A stretch of 13,943 nt of DNA from contig PKWD01000351.1 of NCBI GenBank assembly GCA_003131945.1, positions 1 to 13,943 of the forward strand, in the 5' to 3' direction. Below the pieces are notes generated by a model, which saw only the letters and a list, made by a program, of their open reading frames with translations, was not told where the DNA came from and made no database searches. Below, piece after piece: positions 1 through 6,879 of this stretch (within the stretch, counting starts at the first letter, position 1; each line of letters starts with the position of its first letter). The position numbers were made by a program, and so were the translations under genes. This stretch comes from Acidimicrobiaceae bacterium. Lineage in GTDB: Bacteria > Actinomycetota > Acidimicrobiia > Acidimicrobiales > UBA8190.

Positions 1-62
1 TCGGCCACCACGCTGCGGGTGAACTCGATGCTGCCGGCCCCGACGAACACAACTTTGATCAT
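1..62 (-). CDS. GH4-family alpha-galactosidase-type glycosidase (N-terminus only)
   Basis: Only the first 20 codons lie in the window; the gene continues past the left edge. They read MIKVVFVGAGSIEFTRSVVA, which matches the dinucleotide-binding start of GH4 glycosidases (a beta strand, then a GAGS-type glycine turn, then a helix). GH4 enzymes are cytoplasmic, need NAD and a divalent metal, and include alpha-galactosidases, alpha-glucosidases and phospho-glycosidases. The ATG at 62 has a GAGGA ribosome site three bases before it (66-70). The gene lies 112 bp downstream of the DeoR gene on the same strand and may share its transcript. In this locus an alpha-galactosaminidase-like role on imported oligosaccharides is conceivable, but that is inference. 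Another Rossmann-fold dehydrogenase is possible because so little is visible. Confidence 0.6.
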   Translation of the reverse strand, partial: MIKVVFVGAGSIEFTRSVVA

Positions 63-174
63 CGGTCCTCAGTCTGGCAGAAGGGGTCAAAACGAGCAAT
101 TACGCGCATTTTCTCCGCGCAGTCTTGCACGTTCGCCGGACGTGGCTCCCGTCGGAAAAGTGGTCAGGAATGGG
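63..174. other. spacer between DeoR gene and GH4 gene
   Basis: This 112-bp spacer may carry a promoter for the GH4 gene. On the minus strand there is an AT-rich patch (TAATTG near 95-100) and a TTGCTC word at 94-99 that resembles, only weakly, the TTGCTT elements upstream of the SIS gene. No rho-independent terminator was seen, so read-through from the DeoR gene is possible. Confidence 0.3.
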
Positions 175-933
175 TCAGCACGTGGTCACAGCTACGCCGG
201 CGTCGCGCAACCCGGTTAACAATTCACGGTCGGCCTGCTCGTCGGTGATGAGGTCATCGATCTCCGAGACGTCACAGATGTGAGCGAATGCCGAGCGCCC
301 GAGTTTCGAGCTGTCAGCCACAACGACGACACGTCGGGAGCGGTCGAGAAAGGCGCGATCTGTCTGCGCCTCCATCTCCTCATGGGTGGTACACCCGTGG
401 ATGAGAGTGAGCCCGTCGGTGCCGATGAAGGCAACGTCGAGGTGATAGCGGGCCAACATGAGCTCGGCTGAGGGACCGACCAATTCGTAGCTGGCGTGTC
501 GGGCGCTCCCGCCGATGACAACCAGTCGGGTGCTCGAGCGAAGCACCAGCTCAGAAGCGATGTTTAAGGCATTGGTGACGATCGTGACCCCGTTTCGATC
601 GGACAGAACCCGAGCCAATTCGGTCGTGGTCGTTCCGCCGGTGAGCCCGACGACTGCGTTGTTTGGTACGAGACTGGCCGCCGCCTGGGCGATACGGAGC
701 TTCTCCGGTCTCCGCAGGGAAGTCCGATATCGGACGGGGAGCTCGAGGTCCATGTCACTCGACACGGCACCCCCGTGAGTCCTGACGAGCAGGCCTTGCT
801 CATGGAGTGTGTGGAGATCACGTCGGACCGTGGCCGACGACACGCCGAACTCGGCCGCCATGGCGCCGACGTCGATGCTCCGCTGGGACGCCAGGGTCTC
901 AAGGAGGGCGGACAGCCGCTCGGCTCTCAGCAT
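175..933 (-). CDS. DeoR-family sugar-phosphate-responsive repressor
   Basis: A 252-residue protein, the usual DeoR/GlpR size. The N-terminus carries the family helix-turn-helix (VGAMAAEFGVSSATVRRDL, about residues 22-40) followed by the wing HTHGGAV. The rest is the DeoRC sensor domain, with GLTGGTTTTELAR and VVVVADSSKLGR, which in this family binds a phosphorylated sugar. The open frame extends far upstream over the divergent gene; ATG 933 is chosen because the conserved MLRAERL start sits there and a TACGAT -10 box ends eight bases before it. The gene is divergent from the ABC operon at 991. AgaR, the regulator of galactosamine use in Proteobacteria, is a DeoR protein, which fits the proposed pathway. 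The real ligand and targets are not visible from sequence. Confidence 0.92.
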   Translation of the reverse strand: MLRAERLSALLETLASQRSIDVGAMAAEFGVSSATVRRDLHTLHEQGLLVRTHGGAVSSDMDLELPVRYRTSLRRPEKLRIAQAAASLVPNNAVVGLTGGTTTTELARVLSDRNGVTIVTNALNIASELVLRSSTRLVVIGGSARHASYELVGPSAELMLARYHLDVAFIGTDGLTLIHGCTTHEEMEAQTDRAFLDRSRRVVVVADSSKLGRSAFAHICDVSEIDDLITDEQADRELLTGLRDAGVAVTTC

Positions 934-941
934 TGGTGGAC

Positions 942-947
942 ATCGTA
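942..947 (-). promoter_or_regulatory. putative -10 box of the DeoR gene (leaderless)
   Basis: On the minus strand TACGAT fits the actinobacterial TANNNT -10 rule and ends eight bases before ATG 933, with no Shine-Dalgarno in between. Transcription would begin at or very near the start codon. The -35 is weak (TTCCGA at about 966-971 with an 18-bp spacer). Confidence 0.4.
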
Positions 948-977
948 GGGGAGCCGACGCCGCGCTCGGAAGAGGTG

Positions 978-983
978 TACCAT
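978..983 (+). promoter_or_regulatory. putative -10 box of the sugar ABC operon (leaderless)
   Basis: TACCAT fits TANNNT and ends seven bases before GTG 991, which suggests a leaderless transcript. No convincing -35 was seen at 17-18 bp. The opposing DeoR -10 box is only about 30 bp away, so a repressor bound in this 57-bp gap could control both directions. No clear copy of the SIS-gene operator was found here. Confidence 0.35.
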
Positions 984-990
984 CTGTGCG

Positions 991-2343
991 GTGATGCTCG
1001 TTTTGCATCCAAAGTGCGCAGACCAGGGCATTTCCGCGCGGTGGCCCGTGCGGCTGATTGCCAGTCTGATGGTCTTCGGGTTGGCCGCCTTCGGGTTGGC
1101 CGCGTGCGGTTCGGGCTCTGGGGGTTCGACCGGGGCCAACGGCAAACTGAGCCTGGACATTTGGGAGGGATACACGGGCGTCGAGGCGGCCACCTTCACT
1201 CATTTGGTGAAGGAATACGAGGCGGCCAACCCTGGCATCACCATCTCTGTCCTGACTGTCAACAACGACAACACCCTTACCAAGGTGCAGACGGCGGTAG
1301 CCGGCGGGTCCCCGCCGGATATCGCCTATCTCTATGGTTCGTGGGCGCCGAATGTCGCTCAGATCCCGCAGGTGGTCAACCTGACCAATGTGGTGAAGCG
1401 ACCCGGAGTGAACTGGGACGATTTCTTCGTCGGCGAGCGGGACGTCGCCACCGTCGGAAGCAAAGTGATCGGCATCCCGGCCTTGGTCGACAACCTGGCC
1501 GTCGTCTACAACAAGAAGCTTTTTGCTCAGGCCGGGCTCACCCCGCCGGGTCCCGATTGGACCTGGGACGAGTTCGAGGCCGACGCGCTGAAGTTGACTG
1601 ACGCCGCCAAGAAACAGTTCGGTACTGCCTATGTGACGCCAGAGAGCGAGGATTCTGTCTGGCACTGGGAGGTACTCCTGTGGGAGGCGGGCGGGGAATT
1701 GTTGACCCCGGGAAACAAAGCGGCGGCCTTCAATTCACCGGCGGGATTGAAGACGCTCGAGTTGCTCAGGACCATGGCCGTGCAGCAGCACTCGATGTAC
1801 CTGGATCCGAGCGACAGTGAATACGCCAACCTCTTCAATTCGGGAAAGATCGGGATGCTCGTCACCGGACCGTGGGACCTCTCGGCGTTTCCCAACGTGA
1901 GCTACGGCGTGCAAGTTATGCCGTCATTTCCGGGCTCCTCTGGTGGCCATCAGACGATTTCCGGCCCCGACAATTGGGTGGTCTTCAACAACGGCGCGGC
2001 CCACGTCGCCGCCGCCGAGAAGTTCACCCTATGGTTGACGGCGCCGAAGCAGGGCAAGTACTTCTCGCTCAAGACCGGCGACCTCCCCACCCGGACATCG
2101 GTCGCCAATTCGGCGGGGTTCGACCAGGAGATGAACAAGACGCTTCCCGGTGTATCGACCTTTATCGACAACCTGGCCAACGTCCAACAAGCCCGGCCGC
2201 AGATTCCCACCTATCCGAAGATCTCCACCGCCCTGGCCAACATGGTTGTTTCGGTGCTGGTGGGATCGGCGCAGCCCCAAGCGGCTCTCACCACGGCCGC
2301 CCAGAAGGTCGACCAGATCTTGAGTTCTGGCAACTCGGGCTGA
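991..2343 (+). CDS. ABC transporter carbohydrate-binding lipoprotein (family 1)
   Basis: A 450-residue extracellular solute-binding protein of the SBP_bac_1 type, expected to capture a sugar outside the membrane and pass it to the two permeases that follow. A hydrophobic signal segment runs from about residue 20 to 38 and ends in the lipobox LAAC, with Cys39 the lipid anchor. Downstream, VVYNKKLFAQAGL, TWDEFEADAL and GKIGMLVTGPWDL are typical of ABC oligosaccharide-binding proteins. GTG 991 is chosen because it follows the TACCAT box by seven bases; ATG 994 or an internal GTG at 1048, just before the signal segment, are alternatives. It begins an operon, with the next gene one base after the stop. 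Part of the signal peptide is a 15-bp tandem duplication. Substrate cannot be read from sequence; galactosamine oligomers are inferred from context. Confidence 0.93.
   Translation: MMLVLHPKCADQGISARWPVRLIASLMVFGLAAFGLAACGSGSGGSTGANGKLSLDIWEGYTGVEAATFTHLVKEYEAANPGITISVLTVNNDNTLTKVQTAVAGGSPPDIAYLYGSWAPNVAQIPQVVNLTNVVKRPGVNWDDFFVGERDVATVGSKVIGIPALVDNLAVVYNKKLFAQAGLTPPGPDWTWDEFEADALKLTDAAKKQFGTAYVTPESEDSVWHWEVLLWEAGGELLTPGNKAAAFNSPAGLKTLELLRTMAVQQHSMYLDPSDSEYANLFNSGKIGMLVTGPWDLSAFPNVSYGVQVMPSFPGSSGGHQTISGPDNWVVFNNGAAHVAAAEKFTLWLTAPKQGKYFSLKTGDLPTRTSVANSAGFDQEMNKTLPGVSTFIDNLANVQQARPQIPTYPKISTALANMVVSVLVGSAQPQAALTTAAQKVDQILSSGNSG
1075..1104 (+). repeat. 15-bp tandem duplication in the signal peptide
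   Basis: TTCGGGTTGGCCGCC is followed directly by TTCGGGTTGGCCGCG, giving FGLAA twice before the lipobox cysteine. It lengthens the hydrophobic core by five residues. Confidence 0.9.
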
Positions 2344-2344
2344 G

Positions 2345-3301
2345 ATGACGGCCCCTCCGACCTTGCTCCGACGGGCCGACGGCACCGGGGGACCGAGGGG
2401 GGCAAGACGGGAGGTCCCTCGTAGGCGGCGAGGGGTGTCAGAGCATATCGGTGGATGGCTGTTCGCCACGCCGGCCACCGTGATTATCGTCCTCTTCGGA
2501 GCGGTGCCGATCATCTGGTCGATCGTGCTGTCCTTCGAGCATGTCCCGCTCGGTTCCGGTGGCCGATTCATCGGGACGGCCAATTATCGGGAGTTGGCTC
2601 ATGACCCGGTGGTCCGACAGGCGATCGGGCACACCTTCATCTACACCGCACTCTTCGTCCCGCTCACCATGATCATCGGCCTTTTCCTCGCCGTGGCCAT
2701 GAACCGCAAGATCCGATTTATCTCTTTTTATCGGACAGCCGCCTACGTGACTATGGCTGTCTCGACCATCAACGAAGCTCTTGTTTTCCTCTGGCTCTTC
2801 GACCCCAGCTACGGCATCGTCAATTTCGCCGCCCACGCCCTCGGGCTGCCCCAGCAACAGTTTCTCAATTCCCCTTCGGAGGCTCTCGGCGTCATCGTGG
2901 TGATGACCGTGTGGGGATGGACGGGATTCGCCGTCATCATCTACCTCGCCGCCCTCCAGGGAATCCCCCAATCCGTGCTCGACGCATCCTCGATGGACGG
3001 GGCCGGCTCGTGGGCGACGTTCCGGCGGATCACCGTCCCGTTGCTCAGCCCGGCCTCACTCTTTCTCGCTGTCTGGCTCACCATAAATGCCTTGCAGCTC
3101 TTCGACGAGGTCTATGTCTCCACGCAAGGGGGCCCGGTGGGGGCGACGACAGTGATCGTCTATTACATCTATCAGCAGGGGTTTCAGTACTTCAACGCCG
3201 GCTACGCCTCGGCGATCGCCCTGCTTCTCCTGATCATCACCCTGGTGGTGACTGCTGTGCAGTTCCGAATCGGTCGACGTTATGTGAATTACCGCTCGTG
3301 A
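2345..3301 (+). CDS. ABC sugar permease, MalF/UgpA type
   Basis: A 318-residue inner-membrane permease of the binding-protein-dependent (BPD_transp_1) superfamily, with about six membrane segments after an arginine-rich cytoplasmic N-terminus (residues 1-32). The EAA loop that contacts the ATPase is clear at about 201-232 (LAALQGIPQSVLDASSMDGA, then the conserved second half with TVPLL). Start ATG 2345 lies one base after the binding-protein stop and lacks a strong Shine-Dalgarno, so translational coupling is likely. It ends in a GTGA overlap with the next permease and forms the channel with that protein. No ATP-binding subunit is encoded nearby. Confidence 0.93.
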   Translation: MTAPPTLLRRADGTGGPRGARREVPRRRRGVSEHIGGWLFATPATVIIVLFGAVPIIWSIVLSFEHVPLGSGGRFIGTANYRELAHDPVVRQAIGHTFIYTALFVPLTMIIGLFLAVAMNRKIRFISFYRTAAYVTMAVSTINEALVFLWLFDPSYGIVNFAAHALGLPQQQFLNSPSEALGVIVVMTVWGWTGFAVIIYLAALQGIPQSVLDASSMDGAGSWATFRRITVPLLSPASLFLAVWLTINALQLFDEVYVSTQGGPVGATTVIVYYIYQQGFQYFNAGYASAIALLLLIITLVVTAVQFRIGRRYVNYRS

Positions 3302-4176
3302 CGGCCATAACCCTTCCTCCCCGTCAGCGGTGTCGGTTGCGACTGCCGTTCAGTCCGTGGCACCTGGTCCTGCTCCCCGCCAGCCTCCTACTCATCTTCC
3401 CGTTCCTCTGGATGCTGATCACGTCGTTGGAGACCCAGAACGAATCGCTCCACTTCCCGCCCATCCTCGTTCCCCACAAGTTGGTGCCCGCCAATTACCC
3501 GAACGCCTTTGACGCCGCCCCCTTTTCACATTTCTTTGTCAACTCGATTGTCGTTGCCGTGTCTACCGTGGTGGCCAACCTGGTGTTGTGCTCGCTGGCC
3601 GGGTACGCCTTTGCCCGTCTCCGATTCCTGGGGCGCACGGCTTTGTTCATCGTCCTCATGGCCACCCTCATGGTGCCTTTTCAGGTAACGATGATCCCGC
3701 AGTTCCTGATCGAGAAATGGCTTGGCGTTCACGTCCTGGCCGCCGTGGGCATCAACCATCTGGGCGCGTTGATCTTGCCCAATGCCGCCACGGCCTTCGG
3801 TGTGTTCTTCCTCCGTCAGTTCTTCAAGACGCTGCCACTCGAGTACGAGGAATCCGCCCGCGTCGAAGGGGCCACCCGGTTCACGGTTCTCTGGCGGATC
3901 GTGCTTCCACTTTCCTTGCCAGCGCTGGCCACCTTGGCGGCATTGACGTTTCTCGAATCGTGGAACTCCTTTCTGTGGCCACTCATCGCCGTCGATAGTC
4001 AGAACGAGATGACCCTGCCGCTGGGGCTGCAGACATTTCAGAATGCCCACAACACCCAATGGCCACTTCTCATGGCGGCCAATGTGATGACATTGGTTCC
4101 CATGCTTCTCGTCTTTTTCTTCGCTCAACGGTATTTTGTCCGCTCCGTGGCCTCCACCGGGTTGGGGGGCGCGTGA
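3298..4176 (+). CDS. ABC sugar permease, MalG/UgpE type
   Basis: A 292-residue second half of the permease pair, with roughly six membrane segments, the first at about 20-42. The NYPNAF region followed by HFFVNSIVVAV is characteristic of MalG-like proteins, and the EAA loop is at about 181-210 (EYEESARVEGATRFTVLWRI). The frame is open far upstream, but everything before 3298 is a shadow of the previous gene. GTG 3298 gives a four-base GTGA overlap with the upstream stop and brings the first membrane segment to the usual place. The 3' end makes another GTGA overlap with the ROK kinase, so the four genes look like one translationally coupled operon. Confidence 0.93.
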   Translation: MTAITLPPRQRCRLRLPFSPWHLVLLPASLLLIFPFLWMLITSLETQNESLHFPPILVPHKLVPANYPNAFDAAPFSHFFVNSIVVAVSTVVANLVLCSLAGYAFARLRFLGRTALFIVLMATLMVPFQVTMIPQFLIEKWLGVHVLAAVGINHLGALILPNAATAFGVFFLRQFFKTLPLEYEESARVEGATRFTVLWRIVLPLSLPALATLAALTFLESWNSFLWPLIAVDSQNEMTLPLGLQTFQNAHNTQWPLLMAANVMTLVPMLLVFFFAQRYFVRSVASTGLGGA

Positions 4177-5156
4177 AGGAAGAGGTCGCCACCGGCCAAC
4201 AGCCGCTTTACCTGGCCTTTGACTTCGGGGGCACGAAGATCGATATTGCCTTGGCCTCCCAGGGTCCACACATCATCGACCGAAAGACGCTTGAGACTCG
4301 CGCCGAACTCGGCGCCGTCCAGGCTGTGGAGAGGGCGCTCACGACGGGGCGAGAGCTCGTGCAGACCCATGGCGAACAGGTATTGTCGGCGGTTGGTGTG
4401 TCGACCATGGGCTACACGCGTGAGGACGGAGTGGACCTCGCTCCGAACGTTCCGGGTTGGGAGGTCCTTCGTCTGCCCGATGCGTTTCGCCGAGAATTCC
4501 CCCATGTCCCAGTGGCCCTCGACAATGACGTGCGGGCAGCGGCGATCGCTGAGCTGAAATGGGGGGCACTGGCCGGGGTTTCCGCCGGGCTCTATGTCAA
4601 CCTCGGCACCGGTGTGGCGAGTACCGTCGTAATCGACGGCGTCGTCTATCCGGGCAGCCATGGACTGGCTGGTGAGGTCGGCTGCTGGCTGGTGAGGGGC
4701 TCGAAGGTAACCCCGGACCAACCCTCTCCTCGAGGGGCAGCCCCATTCTCCTCACTCGAGACCGAGGTGGGTGGGGCGGGCGTGCGGCATCGAGCCCAGA
4801 CGCTCGGGTTGGCGGGCGGTTTCGCCGAACTTGTGATGTCATCCGACGGTACCGCTATGGCGTTGGTGGAGGATGTCCTCCGGCAGATCGCCATGTGCGT
4901 GACGAACATGGCGATTCTCCTGGATCCCGCCCGGATAGTCCTGGGCGGGGGCTATACCGGGTCAGGCGACCAGCTCGTCGCCGTCATCACCGACTCGTTG
5001 CACCGGAGCGCTCCCGGCCGTCCCGAGGTGGTGATCGGCCGTTTCGGTTCCAATGCCGGTCTGTACGGTGCGGTGGCCGTGGCCGAGAGCGCCACCCCTC
5101 CCCCTGATGGCGGCATCACCGGCCATCAGGGCAGGGGAGGAATACCCGGTCGTTGA
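4173..5156 (+). CDS. ROK-family sugar kinase, atypical (no zinc-cysteine motif)
   Basis: A 327-residue ROK protein without an N-terminal helix-turn-helix, so a kinase rather than a repressor. The phosphate loop DFGGTK is at 17-22, the catalytic-type Asp is in LDNDVRAA (D119), and the second nucleotide loop LGTG is at 144-147. In most ROK kinases a GE(I/L)GH motif and a CxCGxxGC cluster bind zinc. Here the first reads GEVGCW (167-172, Cys171 for His) and the cysteine cluster is absent, replaced by a Pro/Ser-rich stretch up to about 200. It probably phosphorylates the imported sugar at C6. A ROK protein (AgaK) is the GalNAc kinase in some Proteobacteria, which fits the locus. GTG 4173 overlaps the permease stop. 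The last 41 bp overlap the convergent GH114 gene. Confidence 0.85.
   Translation: MKEEVATGQQPLYLAFDFGGTKIDIALASQGPHIIDRKTLETRAELGAVQAVERALTTGRELVQTHGEQVLSAVGVSTMGYTREDGVDLAPNVPGWEVLRLPDAFRREFPHVPVALDNDVRAAAIAELKWGALAGVSAGLYVNLGTGVASTVVIDGVVYPGSHGLAGEVGCWLVRGSKVTPDQPSPRGAAPFSSLETEVGGAGVRHRAQTLGLAGGFAELVMSSDGTAMALVEDVLRQIAMCVTNMAILLDPARIVLGGGYTGSGDQLVAVITDSLHRSAPGRPEVVIGRFGSNAGLYGAVAVAESATPPPDGGITGHQGRGGIPGR
5102..5131. terminator. strong hairpin at the convergent operon junction
   Basis: CCCTGATGGC (5102-5111) and GCCATCAGGG (5122-5131) form a perfect 10-bp stem with a 10-base loop. It lies inside the overlapping 3' coding ends of the ROK and GH114 genes. Neither side is followed by a T run, so it would be a U-less, possibly two-way terminator of the kind proposed in actinobacteria. 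It could also be an effect of coding constraint. Confidence 0.5.
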
Positions 5157-6879
5157 GGTCGACGGCGAAGAGGACGGCGCTAAAGCCTGAGGGTGGCGCA
5201 TAGACCGCTTGGCAGTAAGCCGAGAAGGTAGACCGGTGTGGAGCCCGACATGCGGCCGATGGCTTACACACGTAGTGGTCTTGGACATACTCGGCTTCGC
5301 CCACCCACTTCCCGTTCGGCTGGTTGGTGGTGACGTCGGTGGTGAAGTCGTCCCAGCCACACGGCGTCGGACCCGAGAGGGCGGTGCACTGGATACCGAC
5401 CTCACTCTTACCAGCGAACTGCGAAGCGTCGCATTGATGTGAGACGTAACATTCTTCCACCACGGCTCCGTCGGTGTAACGCACTCCCCATGCGCTCAGC
5501 AACGGACTGTTCTTCCACAAAGCCGTCATACCGTCGGCGTGAATGAGATTGAACGTATAGGCCAGAAAATTCTGGGCATCACCCGGTGTGAGGTGGAACC
5601 CTGTGGTCGATGGCGGGTCGAAGCTGTCGATATCATCGATCTCGACGGCATCAAAGCCTTTTTGGGCGCACATGTTGATGCGCTCCTTCAGCATCGGCTT
5701 GAGTGCATCGAGCTGGCGGAAATCGAGCCACCGTTCAGCCGGGTAGCCGAAATAGACGTTGCCCAGAGTGCTGGCCGGGAACTTTCCCCCGTAGCTCTCG
5801 GGACTAGCGTCGGGACGGTATTCCTCCCAAGCCACATCCAGGTAGCAAACGGCCTTGGGGTGGAGGAGGGTGGCCGCGGCCCACGTCTGATGGATGGCAC
5901 TCACCTCCGATGCCGTGGTGAGAAAGCCATCGATATCGTAAAGATCAACAGCCGAGGCGCCCGTCTGCTCCTGTGGCGTCACCAGCCCGATTTGCCAGTC
6001 CCAGCGCATCGGCTGACCCTGCGAGTCCAGGTGCGGCGGGTACCAGCACGCCTGATCGGCCCGGGGAACACAGGGAAGCGGAGCAGGAAGAGGCACGACT
6101 CGCCACGAGAACGAGATATCGGTGGCTCCGGCGCTGTTGGCGGTGCGGACGTCGACGCGGTGCTTACCAATCGAAAGTTCGCCGGTGTAAAAGACGTCGT
6201 CGGTCGGCATGGCAAGCCACGGGTTCGTATCGATCCGGTACTGGATTGTGAGCACTCCGTCGGTGGTAGCGTAATGAGGAGGATCCACCGAGAAGTACTC
6301 CGAAGTCGAACCGGTGGTGGCCTCAGGTGTCCCGTTCACGAATTCGGTTCGGGGTGCCCTGCCACTTCGGTAACGGGCCACTTCGGTGGACGACGCAACC
6401 GAACTCGAGGCTGAATGGGGACGTTGGGCGAACGTCGTCGCATTGGTTTCGACGACTTCGGTGGCGATTTCCTTTAAGCGTAGGAACCGGTCCACGTCCT
6501 TGTGGCCCACTCGGTAGGAGCGAGCCGAAAAAGGCGTGGCGGTGCTGTCCTCGGCCACGCGACACGCTCCTGATGCCGGGGCGCACGTCGACCAGTCGTA
6601 CGCCACCTCGAAGGTGAGGAGACGGTCCCCTGCGGGAAGCGAGCCGGGATTCCAGGTGAGCCCTTCGGCCTGCACCAAGGACCCGTCGGCGAGCTGACCG
6701 GCGATGGTCAACGTCCCCGTGGCCACCGGAGGGGGCACGGTGGCACCGGATTGAGAAACGGCGGACGAGCGGTGACGCCCGACGGCCTGAGCCGAGGACG
6801 TTGTGAGGGCCACGACGATGACGGTCGCCAACGCAGCCATGGCGGCCGGCCCTACCCGCCGTCGCGGCACGGCCCTCAC
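5116..6879 (-). CDS. secreted GH114 glycosidase (endo-alpha-1,4-polygalactosaminidase type) with N-terminal beta domains
   Basis: A 587-residue exported protein. A signal peptide follows a basic start (PRRRVG, then a hydrophobic run from about residue 14) and probably ends at SSAQA (residue 32). About 50-150 looks like an Ig-like beta domain (YDWSTC, GACRVAED, DVDRFLRL), and about 205-262 like a second beta-sandwich. The catalytic GH114 domain starts near WDWQIG (293) and shows DLYDID (312), CYLDVAWEEYRPDA (345), RWLDFR, VEIDDID (412) and VVEECY (473); these acids are candidate catalytic residues. Known GH114 enzymes cut alpha-1,4-galactosamine polymers such as fungal galactosaminogalactan. 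GTG 6879 is chosen because GGAGGT lies eight bases upstream and it overlaps the aldolase stop as GTGA; an upstream ATG at 6966 lies inside that gene. It is last in its operon. Confidence 0.85.
   Translation of the reverse strand: MRAVPRRRVGPAAMAALATVIVVALTTSSAQAVGRHRSSAVSQSGATVPPPVATGTLTIAGQLADGSLVQAEGLTWNPGSLPAGDRLLTFEVAYDWSTCAPASGACRVAEDSTATPFSARSYRVGHKDVDRFLRLKEIATEVVETNATTFAQRPHSASSSVASSTEVARYRSGRAPRTEFVNGTPEATTGSTSEYFSVDPPHYATTDGVLTIQYRIDTNPWLAMPTDDVFYTGELSIGKHRVDVRTANSAGATDISFSWRVVPLPAPLPCVPRADQACWYPPHLDSQGQPMRWDWQIGLVTPQEQTGASAVDLYDIDGFLTTASEVSAIHQTWAAATLLHPKAVCYLDVAWEEYRPDASPESYGGKFPASTLGNVYFGYPAERWLDFRQLDALKPMLKERINMCAQKGFDAVEIDDIDSFDPPSTTGFHLTPGDAQNFLAYTFNLIHADGMTALWKNSPLLSAWGVRYTDGAVVEECYVSHQCDASQFAGKSEVGIQCTALSGPTPCGWDDFTTDVTTNQPNGKWVGEAEYVQDHYVCKPSAACRAPHRSTFSAYCQAVYAPPSGFSAVLFAVDLNDRVFLPCPDGR

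Noticed and set aside
807..1601. 264-codon plus-strand frame overlapping the DeoR and binding-protein genes
   Set aside because: Shadow frame rich in Gly and Arg, with no recognisable domain, covered by two clear genes.
934..1665. The DeoR reading frame stays open for another 244 codons upstream
   Set aside because: This part is antisense to the binding-protein gene and has no domain; the conserved DeoR start is at 933.
3526..4269. 247-codon minus-strand frame
   Set aside because: Antisense of the second permease and the kinase start; His/Gly/Gln-rich composition typical of shadows in high-GC DNA.
5539..6414. 291-codon plus-strand frame inside the GH114 gene
   Set aside because: Antisense to a gene with clear GH114 motifs; no domain or signal seen in it.
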